From contig NZ_FWEX01000006.1 in assembly GCF_900170025.1 (NCBI RefSeq), positions 1,945,089 through 2,009,088 of the forward strand: a DNA stretch of 64,000 nucleotides, in the 5' to 3' direction. A model generated the notes under the pieces. It worked only from the letters and a program-made list of their open reading frames with translations. It was not told the DNA's origin and did not search any database. Positions 1 through 8,497 of this stretch are shown here, piece by piece. A program made the translations under genes and the position numbers. The stretch's first letter is position 1; every line of letters starts with the position of its first letter. This stretch comes from Nitrospira sp. ND1 (lineage in GTDB: Bacteria > Nitrospirota > Nitrospiria > Nitrospirales > Nitrospiraceae).

Positions 1-4
1 GAGC

Positions 5-607
5 ATGTTCATGTCATTGACGCGTTTGATGGGGGGAGTCGTGCTGCTTGCGGCCGTGCTGGCTCTGCCAGGCTGTGGCTATAACGACTTGCAAGGTCTT
101 GATGAGGATACCAAGGCGGCTTGGAGTGAAGTGATCAACCAATATCAGCGGCGGGCCGATTTGATTCCGAATCTGGTGAATACGGTGAAGGGATATGCCG
201 CGCATGAGAAAGAGACGCTGGAAAGCGTCGTGCAGGCGCGTGCCAAGGCTACCAGCGTTCAAGTGACGCCGGAGTTGCTCAAGGACGAGGCCGCCTTTAA
301 GAAGTTTCAAGAGGCTCAACAGGGTCTCTCGAGTGCGCTGGGGCGGTTGCTTGCCTTGGCCGAGAATTATCCCAACCTCAAGGCGGATCAAGGGTTCCGC
401 GATCTTCAGAGCCAACTCGAAGGTACTGAGAATCGCATCACCGTGGCACGCAAGCGGTACATCGACAAGGTTGCAGAATTCAACAAGATGGTTCGCTATT
501 TCCCCACCAATCTCACCGCCAAGTTTCTCCTGCATCTGGAGGAGAAGGCCAATTTCACCGTGGCTGACGAAAAGGCGGTGGCCAAGCCACCCGAAGTAAA
601 ACTCTAA
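5..607 (+). CDS. lemA: LemA family lipoprotein
   Basis: The N-terminus is a hydrophobic signal with a lipobox (ALPGC, Cys near residue 24), so the mature protein is probably a lipid-anchored periplasmic-facing helical protein. The core (about residues 30-185) has typical LemA features: an AWSEVINQYQRRADLIPNLVNTV stretch followed by long amphipathic helices. At 200 aa it is full length for the family. A second ATG two codons in (position 11) could be the true start; the sequence before position 5 is outside the window, so the ribosome site cannot be judged. It is followed by two TPM-domain genes, the usual LemA/TPM arrangement. The family has no settled biochemical function. Confidence 0.9.
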   Translation: MFMSLTRLMGGVVLLAAVLALPGCGYNDLQGLDEDTKAAWSEVINQYQRRADLIPNLVNTVKGYAAHEKETLESVVQARAKATSVQVTPELLKDEAAFKKFQEAQQGLSSALGRLLALAENYPNLKADQGFRDLQSQLEGTENRITVARKRYIDKVAEFNKMVRYFPTNLTAKFLLHLEEKANFTVADEKAVAKPPEVKL

Positions 608-638
608 CGACGGTCTCGTAAGTCAGGGAGCGATTGCA

Positions 639-1544
639 ATGCGGCTGATGGGGCGAACGGGGTGGGGGCTCCTCATCGGGTGGCTCTGGCTCACAGGGGT
701 GGCGAGCCTCCCAGCTGCGGCGCTGGATGTGCCACTCCTCAGCGGCCGTATCGTGGATCAGGCGCATGCCCTGCCGCCTGCCGTCGCAGAGCGACTCTCA
801 GCCGATCTGGCGGCGCACGAAGCCAACACGTCCAATCAGGTGGCGGTCCTCATCATTCCATCGTTGGAAGGTGAGCCGCTGTTTGATTTTTCCCATCGTG
901 TCGCGACGGCGTGGAAGTTGGGCCGCAAGGGGACCGACAACGGAGTCCTCCTTCTCGTCTCGATCAAGGATCGAAAAATTCGCATAGAGGTCGGTTACGG
1001 ATTGGAAGGGGTGCTGACGGATGCACGGTCGGCTCAGATTATCCGGAACGAGATTGTACCAAGGTTTCGAGCCGGAGATGTCCCGGCCGGCGTGACGGCC
1101 GGTGTGCAAGCCATCTTGCAAACCATTGAAGGGACCTACCGTGCACCGGAACATCCGACGGCTACTCCTTCTTCGAGCGATGCCTTCGCCACTGCGGCCT
1201 TCGCGGTGATTCTGGGAGTCGTGGTTGGTCTCTTCTTCTCACGCGCTCATCGAGTGCTGGGGCCTGTTGTCGGGGGAGGCCTTTCGTTTCTGGCTGCCCC
1301 ATGGGTGATACCGGCAGTGATGGCCGGGGCCGTGAGCCTGGTTCTGGTCGGCCTGCTGAGTAAGCTGGGGTCAAGCAGCGGATCACGCAGGCGGGGAGAC
1401 GGCAGTGCGTTTGACGGGACCTGGTTCAGCACGCAACAAGGCGGATGGGGGTCCGGTGGTTTCGGGGGGTCGTTCGGAGGATCCGGTGGCTTCTCCGGGG
1501 GCGGAGGCGATTTCGGAGGAGGAGGCGCCAGTGGCGACTGGTAG
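639..1544 (+). CDS. TPM domain membrane protein (YgcG-like)
   Basis: A 301-aa protein with a signal peptide (residues 1-28), a TPM domain at about 35-155 and two membrane segments near 182-240. The C-terminal tail (about 262-301) is very rich in Gly and Ser, the classic YgcG ending. TPM domains act in the periplasm or lumen; some plant members are acid phosphatases, but no activity can be assigned here. The start is supported by GGGAG eight bases upstream. It lies 31 bp after lemA and overlaps the next TPM gene by 14 bp, so the three probably form one transcript and a membrane-associated complex. Confidence 0.88.
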   Translation: MRLMGRTGWGLLIGWLWLTGVASLPAAALDVPLLSGRIVDQAHALPPAVAERLSADLAAHEANTSNQVAVLIIPSLEGEPLFDFSHRVATAWKLGRKGTDNGVLLLVSIKDRKIRIEVGYGLEGVLTDARSAQIIRNEIVPRFRAGDVPAGVTAGVQAILQTIEGTYRAPEHPTATPSSSDAFATAAFAVILGVVVGLFFSRAHRVLGPVVGGGLSFLAAPWVIPAVMAGAVSLVLVGLLSKLGSSSGSRRRGDGSAFDGTWFSTQQGGWGSGGFGGSFGGSGGFSGGGGDFGGGGASGDW

Positions 1545-2193
1545 ACGGCCGACGCTGACAGATGAAGAGCGTGCGCGGGTTGAGGCGGCGGTGGAGGCGG
1601 CCGAGCAACGGACCAGCGCTGAAATTGTGCCGATGATCGTCGGGCGCTCCGGTTTGTATCGTGAGGCGCACCATCGTGCCGGGCTACTGAGTGCGGTACT
1701 CGCCCTGACGGCCCTGCTGACGATCGAAACCACCTGGCTCCCATGGGGGTGGCATGCGGCGAATGCCGTCTGGTTGCTTGGAGTGATCATGCTGGCCTAT
1801 GCCCTCGGTTCCTGGGTCGGGACATGGCCTCCGGTGCTGCGACTCTTCACATCCCGCGAGCGGATGCATCGGAAGGTGCAGTTGCGGGCGAAATTAGCGT
1901 TTGCTCAGCATGGTCTCGCGCAGACTCGTGAGCGAACAGGACTTCTGCTGCTGATCTCCCTACTCGAACGGCAGGTCTCTGTGTTGGCAGACCAATCATT
2001 GCGCGATGGGATCTCGGATGCGCAGTGGCAGGAGGTCGTCGCCGTCGTCGTCGAACGACTGAAGGTCGGTGATCTGGTCGGCGGCCTCTGCTGCGGCATC
2101 GAAGCCAGCGGAACGCTCCTTGCGCGCGCCTGTCCTGCGCGTGACGGCGACAATCCCGATGAGCTGTCGAATCAGGTGATTCAGGACACGTGA
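1531..2193 (+). CDS. TPM domain membrane protein, two TM segments
   Basis: Start is GTG at 1531, directly after a strong GGAGGAGGAGG site that lies inside the Gly-rich end of the previous gene, giving a 14-bp overlap. A longer reading from 1405 would only translate that glycine tail out of frame. The 220-aa product has an N-terminal segment resembling the first part of TPM (LTDEERARVEAAVEAAE, then AEIVPMIV). Two TM helices follow at about 50-96, then the second part of the domain (RTGLLLLISLLERQVSVLAD; VGDLVGGLCCGI). The TPM-type domain is thus interrupted by a membrane hairpin. It is probably translationally coupled to the upstream TPM gene. Function unknown. Confidence 0.82.
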   Translation: MATGRRPTLTDEERARVEAAVEAAEQRTSAEIVPMIVGRSGLYREAHHRAGLLSAVLALTALLTIETTWLPWGWHAANAVWLLGVIMLAYALGSWVGTWPPVLRLFTSRERMHRKVQLRAKLAFAQHGLAQTRERTGLLLLISLLERQVSVLADQSLRDGISDAQWQEVVAVVVERLKVGDLVGGLCCGIEASGTLLARACPARDGDNPDELSNQVIQDT

Positions 2194-2214
2194 TCGCTGG
2201 CTCTTGCCGGACGA

Positions 2215-2243
2215 TGGACGGCTCCGTTCGGTTTCGCTACAAT
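2215..2243 (+). promoter_or_regulatory. Putative sigma70 promoter, leaderless murJ
   Basis: TGGACG (2215-2220), a 17-bp spacer and TACAAT (2238-2243) precede the murJ ATG at 2252 by only 8 bp, so transcription would begin at or next to the start codon. No Shine-Dalgarno sequence is visible. Prediction by eye only. Confidence 0.45.
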
Positions 2244-2251
2244 CCCGATTA

Positions 2252-3880
2252 ATGTCGGATCCCGCCGCCTCCGTTGAACCATCTCGACCAGCTCCGGATG
2301 AAACCCGTTCCGTCGTCAAGGCGGCGGGCCTCATCGGCGTAGCGACCTTTTCCAGCCGCATCCTCGGTTTTGTCCGCGACATGGTGTTAGCGAGACTCTT
2401 TGGCGCGACCCCCGCCGCCGACGCGTTCTTTGTCGCATACCGCATCCCCAATTTATTGCGGGAACTGTTCGCCGAAGGGTCGATGTCCGCCGCCTTCATT
2501 CCGGTCTTTACCGAATATCACACGCTGAAGACCAAGCGGGATGCCTGGGAACTGGCCAGCGCCACCTTCACGACGCTGCTGACAATCGTCACCGCAGTGA
2601 CCCTGCTGGGGATTCTGGCGGCACCGGGGATTGTCTGGCTCCTTGCCCCGGGTTTCCGGGGAAGTCCGGACAAGCTGGCGCTGACGACGCTGTTGACGCA
2701 GATGATGTTTCCCTATCTGATCTTTATCAGCCTGGCGGCCCTGGCGATGGGGATTCTGAACTCACTGCGCGCCTTTGCGGCGCCGGCTTTCTCGCCGGTT
2801 TTTTTCAATATTTTCACCATTGCCTGCATGATGTTCCTCTCGCCCTGGTTGCCGGAGCCCATCATCGGCGTGGCGATCGGCATCGTCGTCGGAGGGGTGG
2901 CGCAATTTGCGATGCAGCTGCCGGGTTTAAAAGGCCGCGGGATGTTGTTCGGTCTGCGGTTTCAGCCCGGTCATCCGGGTGTGAAGCGCATCGGGTGGTT
3001 GATGGTGCCATCGTTGCTGGGGTTGTCGGTGACGCAGATCAATATCACCGTGAGTACAATCCTGGCCTCGTATTTCGCCGGTGGCCCGACCTATTTGTTT
3101 TACGGCATGCGGCTCATTCAGTTTCCGCTCGGCATTTTCGGCGTGGCGCTCGCGACGGCGATTCTTCCGACGCTCTCCGCGCAGGCCGCCCGTGGGGCGC
3201 TTGATGAATTGCGGACAACGATCGGGTTCGGCCTGCGAATGATTTTTTTCATCATTCTTCCGGCGATGTTGGGTCTGATCCTCTTGCGGCACCCGATCGT
3301 GCATCTGGTGTTCGAGCATGGGTCGTTCACCAAAGCCGATACAGTGGCGACGGCGACGGCGCTCCTCTGTTATGCCGTCGGGTTGTGGGCCTTTGCCGGA
3401 GTGCGTATCATCGTCTCCGCGTTTTATTCCCTACAGGATACGAGGACGCCGGCGGTCACTGCGGGGATTGCGGTCGGGGCGAATATTCTGTTGTCCTTGT
3501 GGTTGATGACGCTGCTGGATGCCGCGGGGCTGGCTCTGGCCACGGCACTGGCTTCCATGCTGAATGGGAGTATCCTGGTCGCCGTGTTGCACCGGCGTCT
3601 GGGGCGTGTCGATTGGGGTTCGATTGTATGGTCGGCTTTTCGAGTGCTGGGGGCCTGCATTCCGGTCGCAGTGATGTGCCTCTGGGTCGCGAATGCGTCC
3701 CTGTGGGACCAGGACGGTGCGTGGGTCGTGAAATCCGCAGCCTTGTTTGGTGGAATCGGAGTCAGCGTCATCGGATATCTCGGGGTGCATATTATGCTCG
3801 GCTCGGAGGAATTGGACGTGGTGTTAGGAATGGTGAAGCGGAAATTGGGACGAGTGGCGAAGAAGTTTGGGGCGGCCTGA
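2252..3880 (+). CDS. murJ: Lipid II flippase MurJ (MviN)
   Basis: A 542-aa polytopic membrane protein of the MOP superfamily that flips the peptidoglycan precursor lipid II across the inner membrane. The N-terminal signature is clear: SSRILGFVRDMVLARLFGA followed by AADAFFVAYRIPNLLRELFAEG. About 14 hydrophobic helices follow. The ATG at 2252 gives MSDPAAS and is chosen over an upstream in-frame TTG at 2204, because the extra 16 residues are polar and not MurJ-like. No clear ribosome site is seen; a promoter-like -10 sits 8 bp before the ATG. The gene ends one base before the ogt start codon. Confidence 0.95.
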   Translation: MSDPAASVEPSRPAPDETRSVVKAAGLIGVATFSSRILGFVRDMVLARLFGATPAADAFFVAYRIPNLLRELFAEGSMSAAFIPVFTEYHTLKTKRDAWELASATFTTLLTIVTAVTLLGILAAPGIVWLLAPGFRGSPDKLALTTLLTQMMFPYLIFISLAALAMGILNSLRAFAAPAFSPVFFNIFTIACMMFLSPWLPEPIIGVAIGIVVGGVAQFAMQLPGLKGRGMLFGLRFQPGHPGVKRIGWLMVPSLLGLSVTQINITVSTILASYFAGGPTYLFYGMRLIQFPLGIFGVALATAILPTLSAQAARGALDELRTTIGFGLRMIFFIILPAMLGLILLRHPIVHLVFEHGSFTKADTVATATALLCYAVGLWAFAGVRIIVSAFYSLQDTRTPAVTAGIAVGANILLSLWLMTLLDAAGLALATALASMLNGSILVAVLHRRLGRVDWGSIVWSAFRVLGACIPVAVMCLWVANASLWDQDGAWVVKSAALFGGIGVSVIGYLGVHIMLGSEELDVVLGMVKRKLGRVAKKFGAA

Positions 3881-3881
3881 C

Positions 3882-4385
3882 ATGACGCACGTAATCACGT
3901 TTCAGACCGCTTGGGGCTTGATCAGGATTACGGCTTCCGAGAAGGGCGTGACCTCTATTGATTTGTCGCCGTCGGATCCTGCTGCCCGGCAGCAACCGGC
4001 TGAGGCCGGCGGCGCAGCCGCATCGATCGTGGAAGAGGCGCGCGCGCAGCTTGTGGCCTATATTGCGGGCACGCGTCGCGAGTTTTCTTTTCCGGTGGAT
4101 TGTTCGGCCGGCACGCCGTTTCAGCGGAAAGTCTGGAAGGCGATCACACGGATTCCCTATGGCCGGGTGCGGTCCTATCAATGGGTGGCCATGCGTGTGG
4201 GTGGAAAGCAGTATGCCAGGGCGGTGGGGATGGCGCTCGGGGCCAACCCGGTCCCCATCGTGGTGCCCTGTCACCGGATCATCTCGCACGACGGTTCGCT
4301 AGGTGGATTTTCTTGCGGATTGCCGTTGAAGCGCCGCCTGTTGAGTTTGGAAGGCACGTTGAATCAACTGCGGAATGCTCAGTGA
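3882..4385 (+). CDS. ogt: Methylated-DNA-[protein]-cysteine S-methyltransferase
   Basis: A 167-aa DNA-repair protein that transfers the alkyl group from O6-alkylguanine to its own cysteine. The active-site motif is IVVPCHRII, preceded by the helix-turn-helix region (TPFQRKVWKAITRIPYGRV, then YARAVGMALGANPVP). The N-terminal domain is short and degenerate, as in Ogt-type proteins. ATG at 3882 is preferred to an upstream TTG at 3867 that lies inside murJ. It begins one base after the murJ stop, suggesting co-transcription. Confidence 0.93.
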   Translation: MTHVITFQTAWGLIRITASEKGVTSIDLSPSDPAARQQPAEAGGAAASIVEEARAQLVAYIAGTRREFSFPVDCSAGTPFQRKVWKAITRIPYGRVRSYQWVAMRVGGKQYARAVGMALGANPVPIVVPCHRIISHDGSLGGFSCGLPLKRRLLSLEGTLNQLRNAQ

Positions 4386-4419
4386 TTGTGGCTGGTTGTC
4401 GGTCTGTGAAGGATGATGT

Positions 4420-4890
4420 ATGAAGGTTGTCATTCAACGGGTCACACGCGCGTCAGTTGAAGTGGAAGGCCGGATCATTGGCCGGATCGGCGCAGGTCTC
4501 CTGGTGCTGTTGGGTGTCGCGAAGGGGGATGACGAGCGCGACCTGCTGTATATCGTTGAGAAGCTTCAGACCCTGCGGATTTTTGGCGACGAGCAGGGGA
4601 AGATGAATCGTACGCTCATCGAGGCCGGCGGAGCGCTGTTGCTCGTCTCGCAGTTTACGCTCCTCGGCGATACCAGCAAAGGCCGGCGGCCAGGGTTCGA
4701 CCTAGCTGCCCTACCGGAGGAGGCGCGTACATTGTACGAGCAGGCGGTCGGTCGGCTGCGGGCGGATGGTCTGACGGTGGAAACCGGGCTCTTCGGGGCG
4801 CACATGCAAGTGGAATTGCTGAATGATGGCCCTGTGACGTTCCTGTTGGACAGCCGGCGAGGAGCATCGGCTCCGACTCTCAAGTCTTGA
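4420..4890 (+). CDS. dtd: D-aminoacyl-tRNA deacylase
   Basis: A 156-aa protein matching the usual DTD length. It hydrolyses D-aminoacyl-tRNAs (and glycine mischarged on tRNA-Ala), keeping D-amino acids out of protein. The N-terminus (MKVVIQRVTRASVEV) and both DTD active-site motifs are present: SQFTLLGDT and the cross-subunit NDGPVTFLLDS. It sits 34 bp after ogt on the same strand and its last codons run into the upstream region of the next gene. Confidence 0.95.
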   Translation: MKVVIQRVTRASVEVEGRIIGRIGAGLLVLLGVAKGDDERDLLYIVEKLQTLRIFGDEQGKMNRTLIEAGGALLLVSQFTLLGDTSKGRRPGFDLAALPEEARTLYEQAVGRLRADGLTVETGLFGAHMQVELLNDGPVTFLLDSRRGASAPTLKS

Positions 4891-4988
4891 TCGCGGATGC
4901 CGATAAGGAGTCAGGGAGAAAGTCTGCTTGGGTTGAGCATGGTCTGCTATACTATTTTCAAAGGGCAGGGATTGCCCGGGAGGTCGAG

Positions 4989-5555
4989 ATGGGAAGTCCC
5001 GTTTCTCGCAGCCATCCACTCCGACAGCTCTTCGGAGCGTTGACGGAAAAAAGCTTCACCGAACACCTCGGGTGGCCCGATCTGAATGTCACCGAGTACG
5101 TCTCCAACCTGCTCGTCGAATTCGCTCACACCGACCAACTCTACAAAATCCAGAATACACAGGGCCGCGCCGTCGATTCCGTCGTCGAGATGCTGTTCGA
5201 ATCCGAAGTGCTGTTGGAAGCGCAATCCTTCGAGCGGGAGCGCGAAGTGCACCGCCATATCGGCGACTTTACACTCTTCATGACCGGCCTGTTTCCAGAA
5301 TATCTCCGCCGCCTCAAGAGCGTGGGCCGCATCTACCATAAAGATTTTCTGGTGGATTACGTGAAGACGGGCAAACGCTCGTACGGGTTGGTCGCCGAGT
5401 ACGGCAGCTACGACCCTGAGCAGGATTCCCCGTTGTTCCGGAAGCTGTCGGAAAATTTCGAGCTGTGTGTGACCGGTTTGGGGTTCGTCCGGTCGGACCT
5501 CGATCGTATGCAAGATCCTGCCTGCCGCCGCGTGAAAGATCTCCTGCTGAATTGA
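4989..5555 (+). CDS. Conserved hypothetical protein
   Basis: A 188-aa soluble protein without signal or TM segments that I do not recognise. It is rich in charged helices, with phrases such as FTEHLGWPDLNVTEYVSNLL, EFAHTDQLYKI and RVKDLLLN. ATG at 4989 is chosen because GGGAGG lies seven to twelve bases upstream; an in-frame ATG at 4887 would overlap dtd and add a low-complexity leader. A TATACT -10-like hexamer at 4948-4953 may give it its own promoter, although the -35 is poor. The next gene begins inside its stop codon (TTGA overlap), suggesting translational coupling. Confidence 0.75.
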   Translation: MGSPVSRSHPLRQLFGALTEKSFTEHLGWPDLNVTEYVSNLLVEFAHTDQLYKIQNTQGRAVDSVVEMLFESEVLLEAQSFEREREVHRHIGDFTLFMTGLFPEYLRRLKSVGRIYHKDFLVDYVKTGKRSYGLVAEYGSYDPEQDSPLFRKLSENFELCVTGLGFVRSDLDRMQDPACRRVKDLLLN

Positions 5556-6490
5556 AACCATCACGACCGATCCTGCTCATTCACGGTGGCGCGGGACGCC
5601 GCGCCATGACCGTCGCTCAAGCCGCCTGCGTCGAGACCGCCTTGGCCGAGGGCCACCGACTACTCATGGCCGGAACCCCGGCGCTGTCGGTCGTGGAAGA
5701 AGCCATTCGCCTGCTGGAGGAGTCAGGACTGTTCAATGCGGGGCGAGGCTCGAACCGTCAGCTCGATGGAGTGCGGCGCATGGACGCTTCGATGATGGAA
5801 GGGCGCGATCTGCGGGCAGGGGCTGTGGCCTCCATCGAGGGTATCGTCCATCCCATCACTGCCGCGCGGCTGGTGATGGAAAAAACGGCCCATGTGTTGC
5901 TGGTCGGGCAATCAGCCTCCCGCTTTGCGGACTATTTCGGATTAGAGCGCGCGCCCCGTGCCAAGAGGACAGCAGGGCCACAGCCCAAGGACTTGAGGCC
6001 GCGGGCCGGGCTGAAGCACACGTTGCGCTTGCATCAGGCGATCATGCAGACGGGCCGCCTCCGTGCGCGCAGCTTGGGCAAGGAAACCGTGGGCGCGGTG
6101 GCCTTGGATCTCGACGGAACGGTGGCTGCCGGCGCATCAACCGGCGGGGTGGATGTGATGTTGCCGGGCCGGGTCGGCGATACGCCGTTGATCGGATGCG
6201 GGGTCTATGCCGATAATGAGGCCGGAGCGGTCTCCATGACGGGATTAGGGGAGAGCATCATTCGAGTGGCCGTTGCGAAAGAGATCAGCGATTTATTGGC
6301 GAGCGGCCTGAGTCCGCTGCGGTCGGCAAATCGGGTGCTTCGGAAGGTCGTAGAGCGTATTCACGGCACGGCCGGGGTGTTGGTGCTCTCGCCGGATGGC
6401 CGGTTCGCCATTCGACACAGTACGCCGAACATGGTGGCCGGTGTGATCGGGCGCGACGGCCGCCCGCACGTGAAAGGTCGGTTTGCCTAG
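5552..6490 (+). CDS. Isoaspartyl peptidase/L-asparaginase (Ntn hydrolase)
   Basis: A 312-aa member of the plant-type asparaginase/isoaspartyl dipeptidase family. These proenzymes cut themselves so that a threonine becomes the N-terminal nucleophile, then hydrolyse L-asparagine or beta-aspartyl peptides. Visible motifs are ILLIHGGAG at the N-terminus, FNAGRGS, the nucleophile segment ETVGAVALDLDG (Thr about residue 179) and AGASTGG. The residue before the nucleophile is Glu, where bacterial members usually have Gly. The start is inferred as TTG at 5552 overlapping the previous stop; the longer frame back to 5465 lies wholly inside the upstream gene. Confidence 0.87.
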   Translation: MKPSRPILLIHGGAGRRAMTVAQAACVETALAEGHRLLMAGTPALSVVEEAIRLLEESGLFNAGRGSNRQLDGVRRMDASMMEGRDLRAGAVASIEGIVHPITAARLVMEKTAHVLLVGQSASRFADYFGLERAPRAKRTAGPQPKDLRPRAGLKHTLRLHQAIMQTGRLRARSLGKETVGAVALDLDGTVAAGASTGGVDVMLPGRVGDTPLIGCGVYADNEAGAVSMTGLGESIIRVAVAKEISDLLASGLSPLRSANRVLRKVVERIHGTAGVLVLSPDGRFAIRHSTPNMVAGVIGRDGRPHVKGRFA

Positions 6491-6502
6491 TCGCGCAAGA
6501 GG

Positions 6503-6527
6503 CTGATACAGTGACCAGAGGTATCAG
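6503..6527. repeat. Inverted repeat before VOC gene
   Basis: CTGATAC and GTATCAG are perfect 7-bp arms around an 11-base loop. They end three bases before the ATG at 6531 and include the likely AGAGG ribosome site in the loop. This could be an operator or an mRNA hairpin that hides the ribosome site. Confidence 0.5.
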
Positions 6528-6530
6528 CGT

Positions 6531-6959
6531 ATGCCGGCACTCTTTCACCTCGCATTTCCTGTCCACGATCTCGCCGCAGCCAAGCAATTTTACGTCGAGG
6601 GTCTCGGTTGTGTGCTGGGTCGGGAATCCACCTCCGCCGTCACCTTCGGACTAGCCGGGCACCAGTTGGTCGCCCATCTCTCCACCCAGTCGACAGTGCC
6701 GCAGAAGGGCGTCTATCCGCGTCATTTCGGGCTGGTGTTGACGCAGGAAGAAGAATGGCAGGCGCTGGCCGATCGCGCCAAAGCGAAGGGCCTGACGTTT
6801 TACCAACAGCCCAGGCGGCGGTTTGCCGGTACCCGCATCGAACATCTCACCTTCTTTCTCCAAGATCCCTCCCGGAATCTCCTCGAATTTAAATACTATC
6901 GACACGAGTCGGCGATTTTCGGGGAACGAGACGTAGCGGCAGTCGGGGATGCTGAGTAG
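6531..6959 (+). CDS. VOC family protein (glyoxalase/dioxygenase fold)
   Basis: A 142-aa single vicinal-oxygen-chelate domain with two beta-alpha-beta-beta-beta halves. The first half begins PALFHLAFPVHDLAAAKQFYVEGLGC; the second holds the typical end EHLTFFLQDPSRNLLEFKYY. Candidate metal ligands are His6 and the Glu in NLLEFKYY. The substrate cannot be predicted. A perfect inverted repeat immediately precedes the start codon. Confidence 0.88.
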   Translation: MPALFHLAFPVHDLAAAKQFYVEGLGCVLGRESTSAVTFGLAGHQLVAHLSTQSTVPQKGVYPRHFGLVLTQEEEWQALADRAKAKGLTFYQQPRRRFAGTRIEHLTFFLQDPSRNLLEFKYYRHESAIFGERDVAAVGDAE

Positions 6960-7007
6960 CGAATGCTCTCCGCAGCATCGTGCGGACCGTGCTGGTAAAG
7001 TTATGGT

Positions 7008-7793
7008 TCAGTTTTCAGAAGGGGCGAGGTCGTGCGGCTCCGGTGCCTGTCGGTTCGTCGAGAGTGAGCCGGCTCTGCGTCCGTTGCCCCGTTCCAGCCA
7101 TCGGACGATGTGGTGCTGCCGTCGATTCAAGTAGGCGGTATGGCGGATCGGGTCATACCGGCGCGGGGAGGGAAGAATCGCGGCCAGTAACGCCGCTTCG
7201 TCGATCGTCAGCTCCTTGGCCGATTTCCCGAAATGGTGCCGCGCGGCCGCTTCCGCGCCGAATACGCCCTGCCCCCATTCCGCGACATTCAAATACAATT
7301 CCAAGATCCGTTCCTTCGTCAAATGATGTTCCAGGGAACGGGTGATGAGGGCTTCGCGAGCCTTCCGTAGCAGGGAGCGTTCAGACGAGAGGTACAGATT
7401 CTTCGCCAGCTGCTGGGTGATGGTGCTGCCGCCGCGCTTGAATTCGCCGACTTCCAGGTTGTACAGGGCGGCATCTTTGATGCCTTCCCAATCGAATCCT
7501 TCGTGCGCGAAGAACGAGGCATCTTCGGCGGCGACCACGGCGCGCTGAAGGGCGGGCGCGATTCGAGCCAGAGGGACCCAGGAGAATTTGATGTGCAGAG
7601 GATGGCCTTGTTCCTTGGCCTGAGCCCGCCGGGCTTCCATGACCGCCGTTTCCGTGGGGTGATGTTTGGCCAGGTGCGAGACGTCCGGCAGCGTCACCAG
7701 CCAATACAACGCCAAGGCGGCTGCGGGGAGACCGACCAGGATGGTCGCCCACAACAGCATTCGGCCGAACAGGCTGCCAGTTGACTTGCTCAT
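7008..7793 (-). CDS. mtgA: Monofunctional peptidoglycan transglycosylase
   Basis: A 261-aa GT51 enzyme that polymerises lipid II into glycan strands. An N-terminal TM anchor (about residues 10-35) precedes the GT51 domain, whose motifs are clear: AVVAAEDASFFAHEGFDW with the catalytic Glu, RGGSTITQQLAKNLYL, and ELYLNVAEWGQGVFG. There is no transpeptidase domain, so it is the monofunctional form. ATG at 7793 is chosen; a GTG at 7802 three codons upstream is equally possible since neither has a good ribosome site. It diverges from engB. Confidence 0.94.
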   Translation of the reverse strand: MSKSTGSLFGRMLLWATILVGLPAAALALYWLVTLPDVSHLAKHHPTETAVMEARRAQAKEQGHPLHIKFSWVPLARIAPALQRAVVAAEDASFFAHEGFDWEGIKDAALYNLEVGEFKRGGSTITQQLAKNLYLSSERSLLRKAREALITRSLEHHLTKERILELYLNVAEWGQGVFGAEAAARHHFGKSAKELTIDEAALLAAILPSPRRYDPIRHTAYLNRRQHHIVRWLERGNGRRAGSLSTNRQAPEPHDLAPSEN

Positions 7794-7894
7794 TCCCGAC
7801 ACTCTATCTATGAGGATACGAGGTGTTGCACCGGTCCGGCCCCTGTCCCCGGAGGTGAACGTACATCCCGCACGTCGGTACGCGGTAGATCACC

Positions 7895-8497
7895 ATGAAA
7901 TTACTCAGCGCTGAGTTTATCAAAAGTTCGGTCTCCCCAGAACAGTTTCCTCCCGACCGATTGCCGGAAATCGCGTTTGTCGGCCGATCGAATGTCGGGA
8001 AGTCCTCGTTGATCAATTCCCTGCTTCACCGGAAGAAGCTGGCCAAGGTCAGCAAGACGCCGGGGAAAACACGCGCCGTCAATTTTTTTACGGTCCGCAC
8101 CTCGGATCCGAAGCTCTCCCTGCTGTCGCTGGTCGACCTGCCCGGATACGGTTACGCCAAGGTCTCCAAAACCATGCGGGCGCAATGGGGGCCGATGATC
8201 GAGCAGTATCTCGAACAGCGACAGTCCCTCGGGGCTGTGATTCTGTTGATCGAGGCACGTGTGTGGATGCCGCAGGATGTGATGACGGTACAGTGGGTCC
8301 AGTCTCTGGGGTGCGGCATGATCATCGTCCTGACGAAAGCCGATAAATTGCGGCAAAGCGAGCGGGCGCCCAGCCTCGTTGCCGTGCGAACTGCTTGCGG
8401 ATTGGGGCCCGAGGTGCCGATTGTGCTGTACTCGGCTGAAACGCATGAGGGGCGGGACGCCTTGTGGGGCGAGATTCGTACGCAGTTTAAAACTTGA
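7895..8497 (+). CDS. engB: Ribosome biogenesis GTPase EngB/YsxC
   Basis: A 200-aa TRAFAC-class GTPase needed for 50S subunit maturation. G-motifs are complete: GRSNVGKSSLIN (G1), a Thr in the KTPGKTRAVNFF switch (G2), DLPGYGYAKVSK (G3) and LTKADKL (G4). The single-domain size matches the family. It is transcribed divergently from mtgA and its last 11 bp overlap the 3' end of the convergent SurA-like gene. Confidence 0.96.
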   Translation: MKLLSAEFIKSSVSPEQFPPDRLPEIAFVGRSNVGKSSLINSLLHRKKLAKVSKTPGKTRAVNFFTVRTSDPKLSLLSLVDLPGYGYAKVSKTMRAQWGPMIEQYLEQRQSLGAVILLIEARVWMPQDVMTVQWVQSLGCGMIIVLTKADKLRQSERAPSLVAVRTACGLGPEVPIVLYSAETHEGRDALWGEIRTQFKT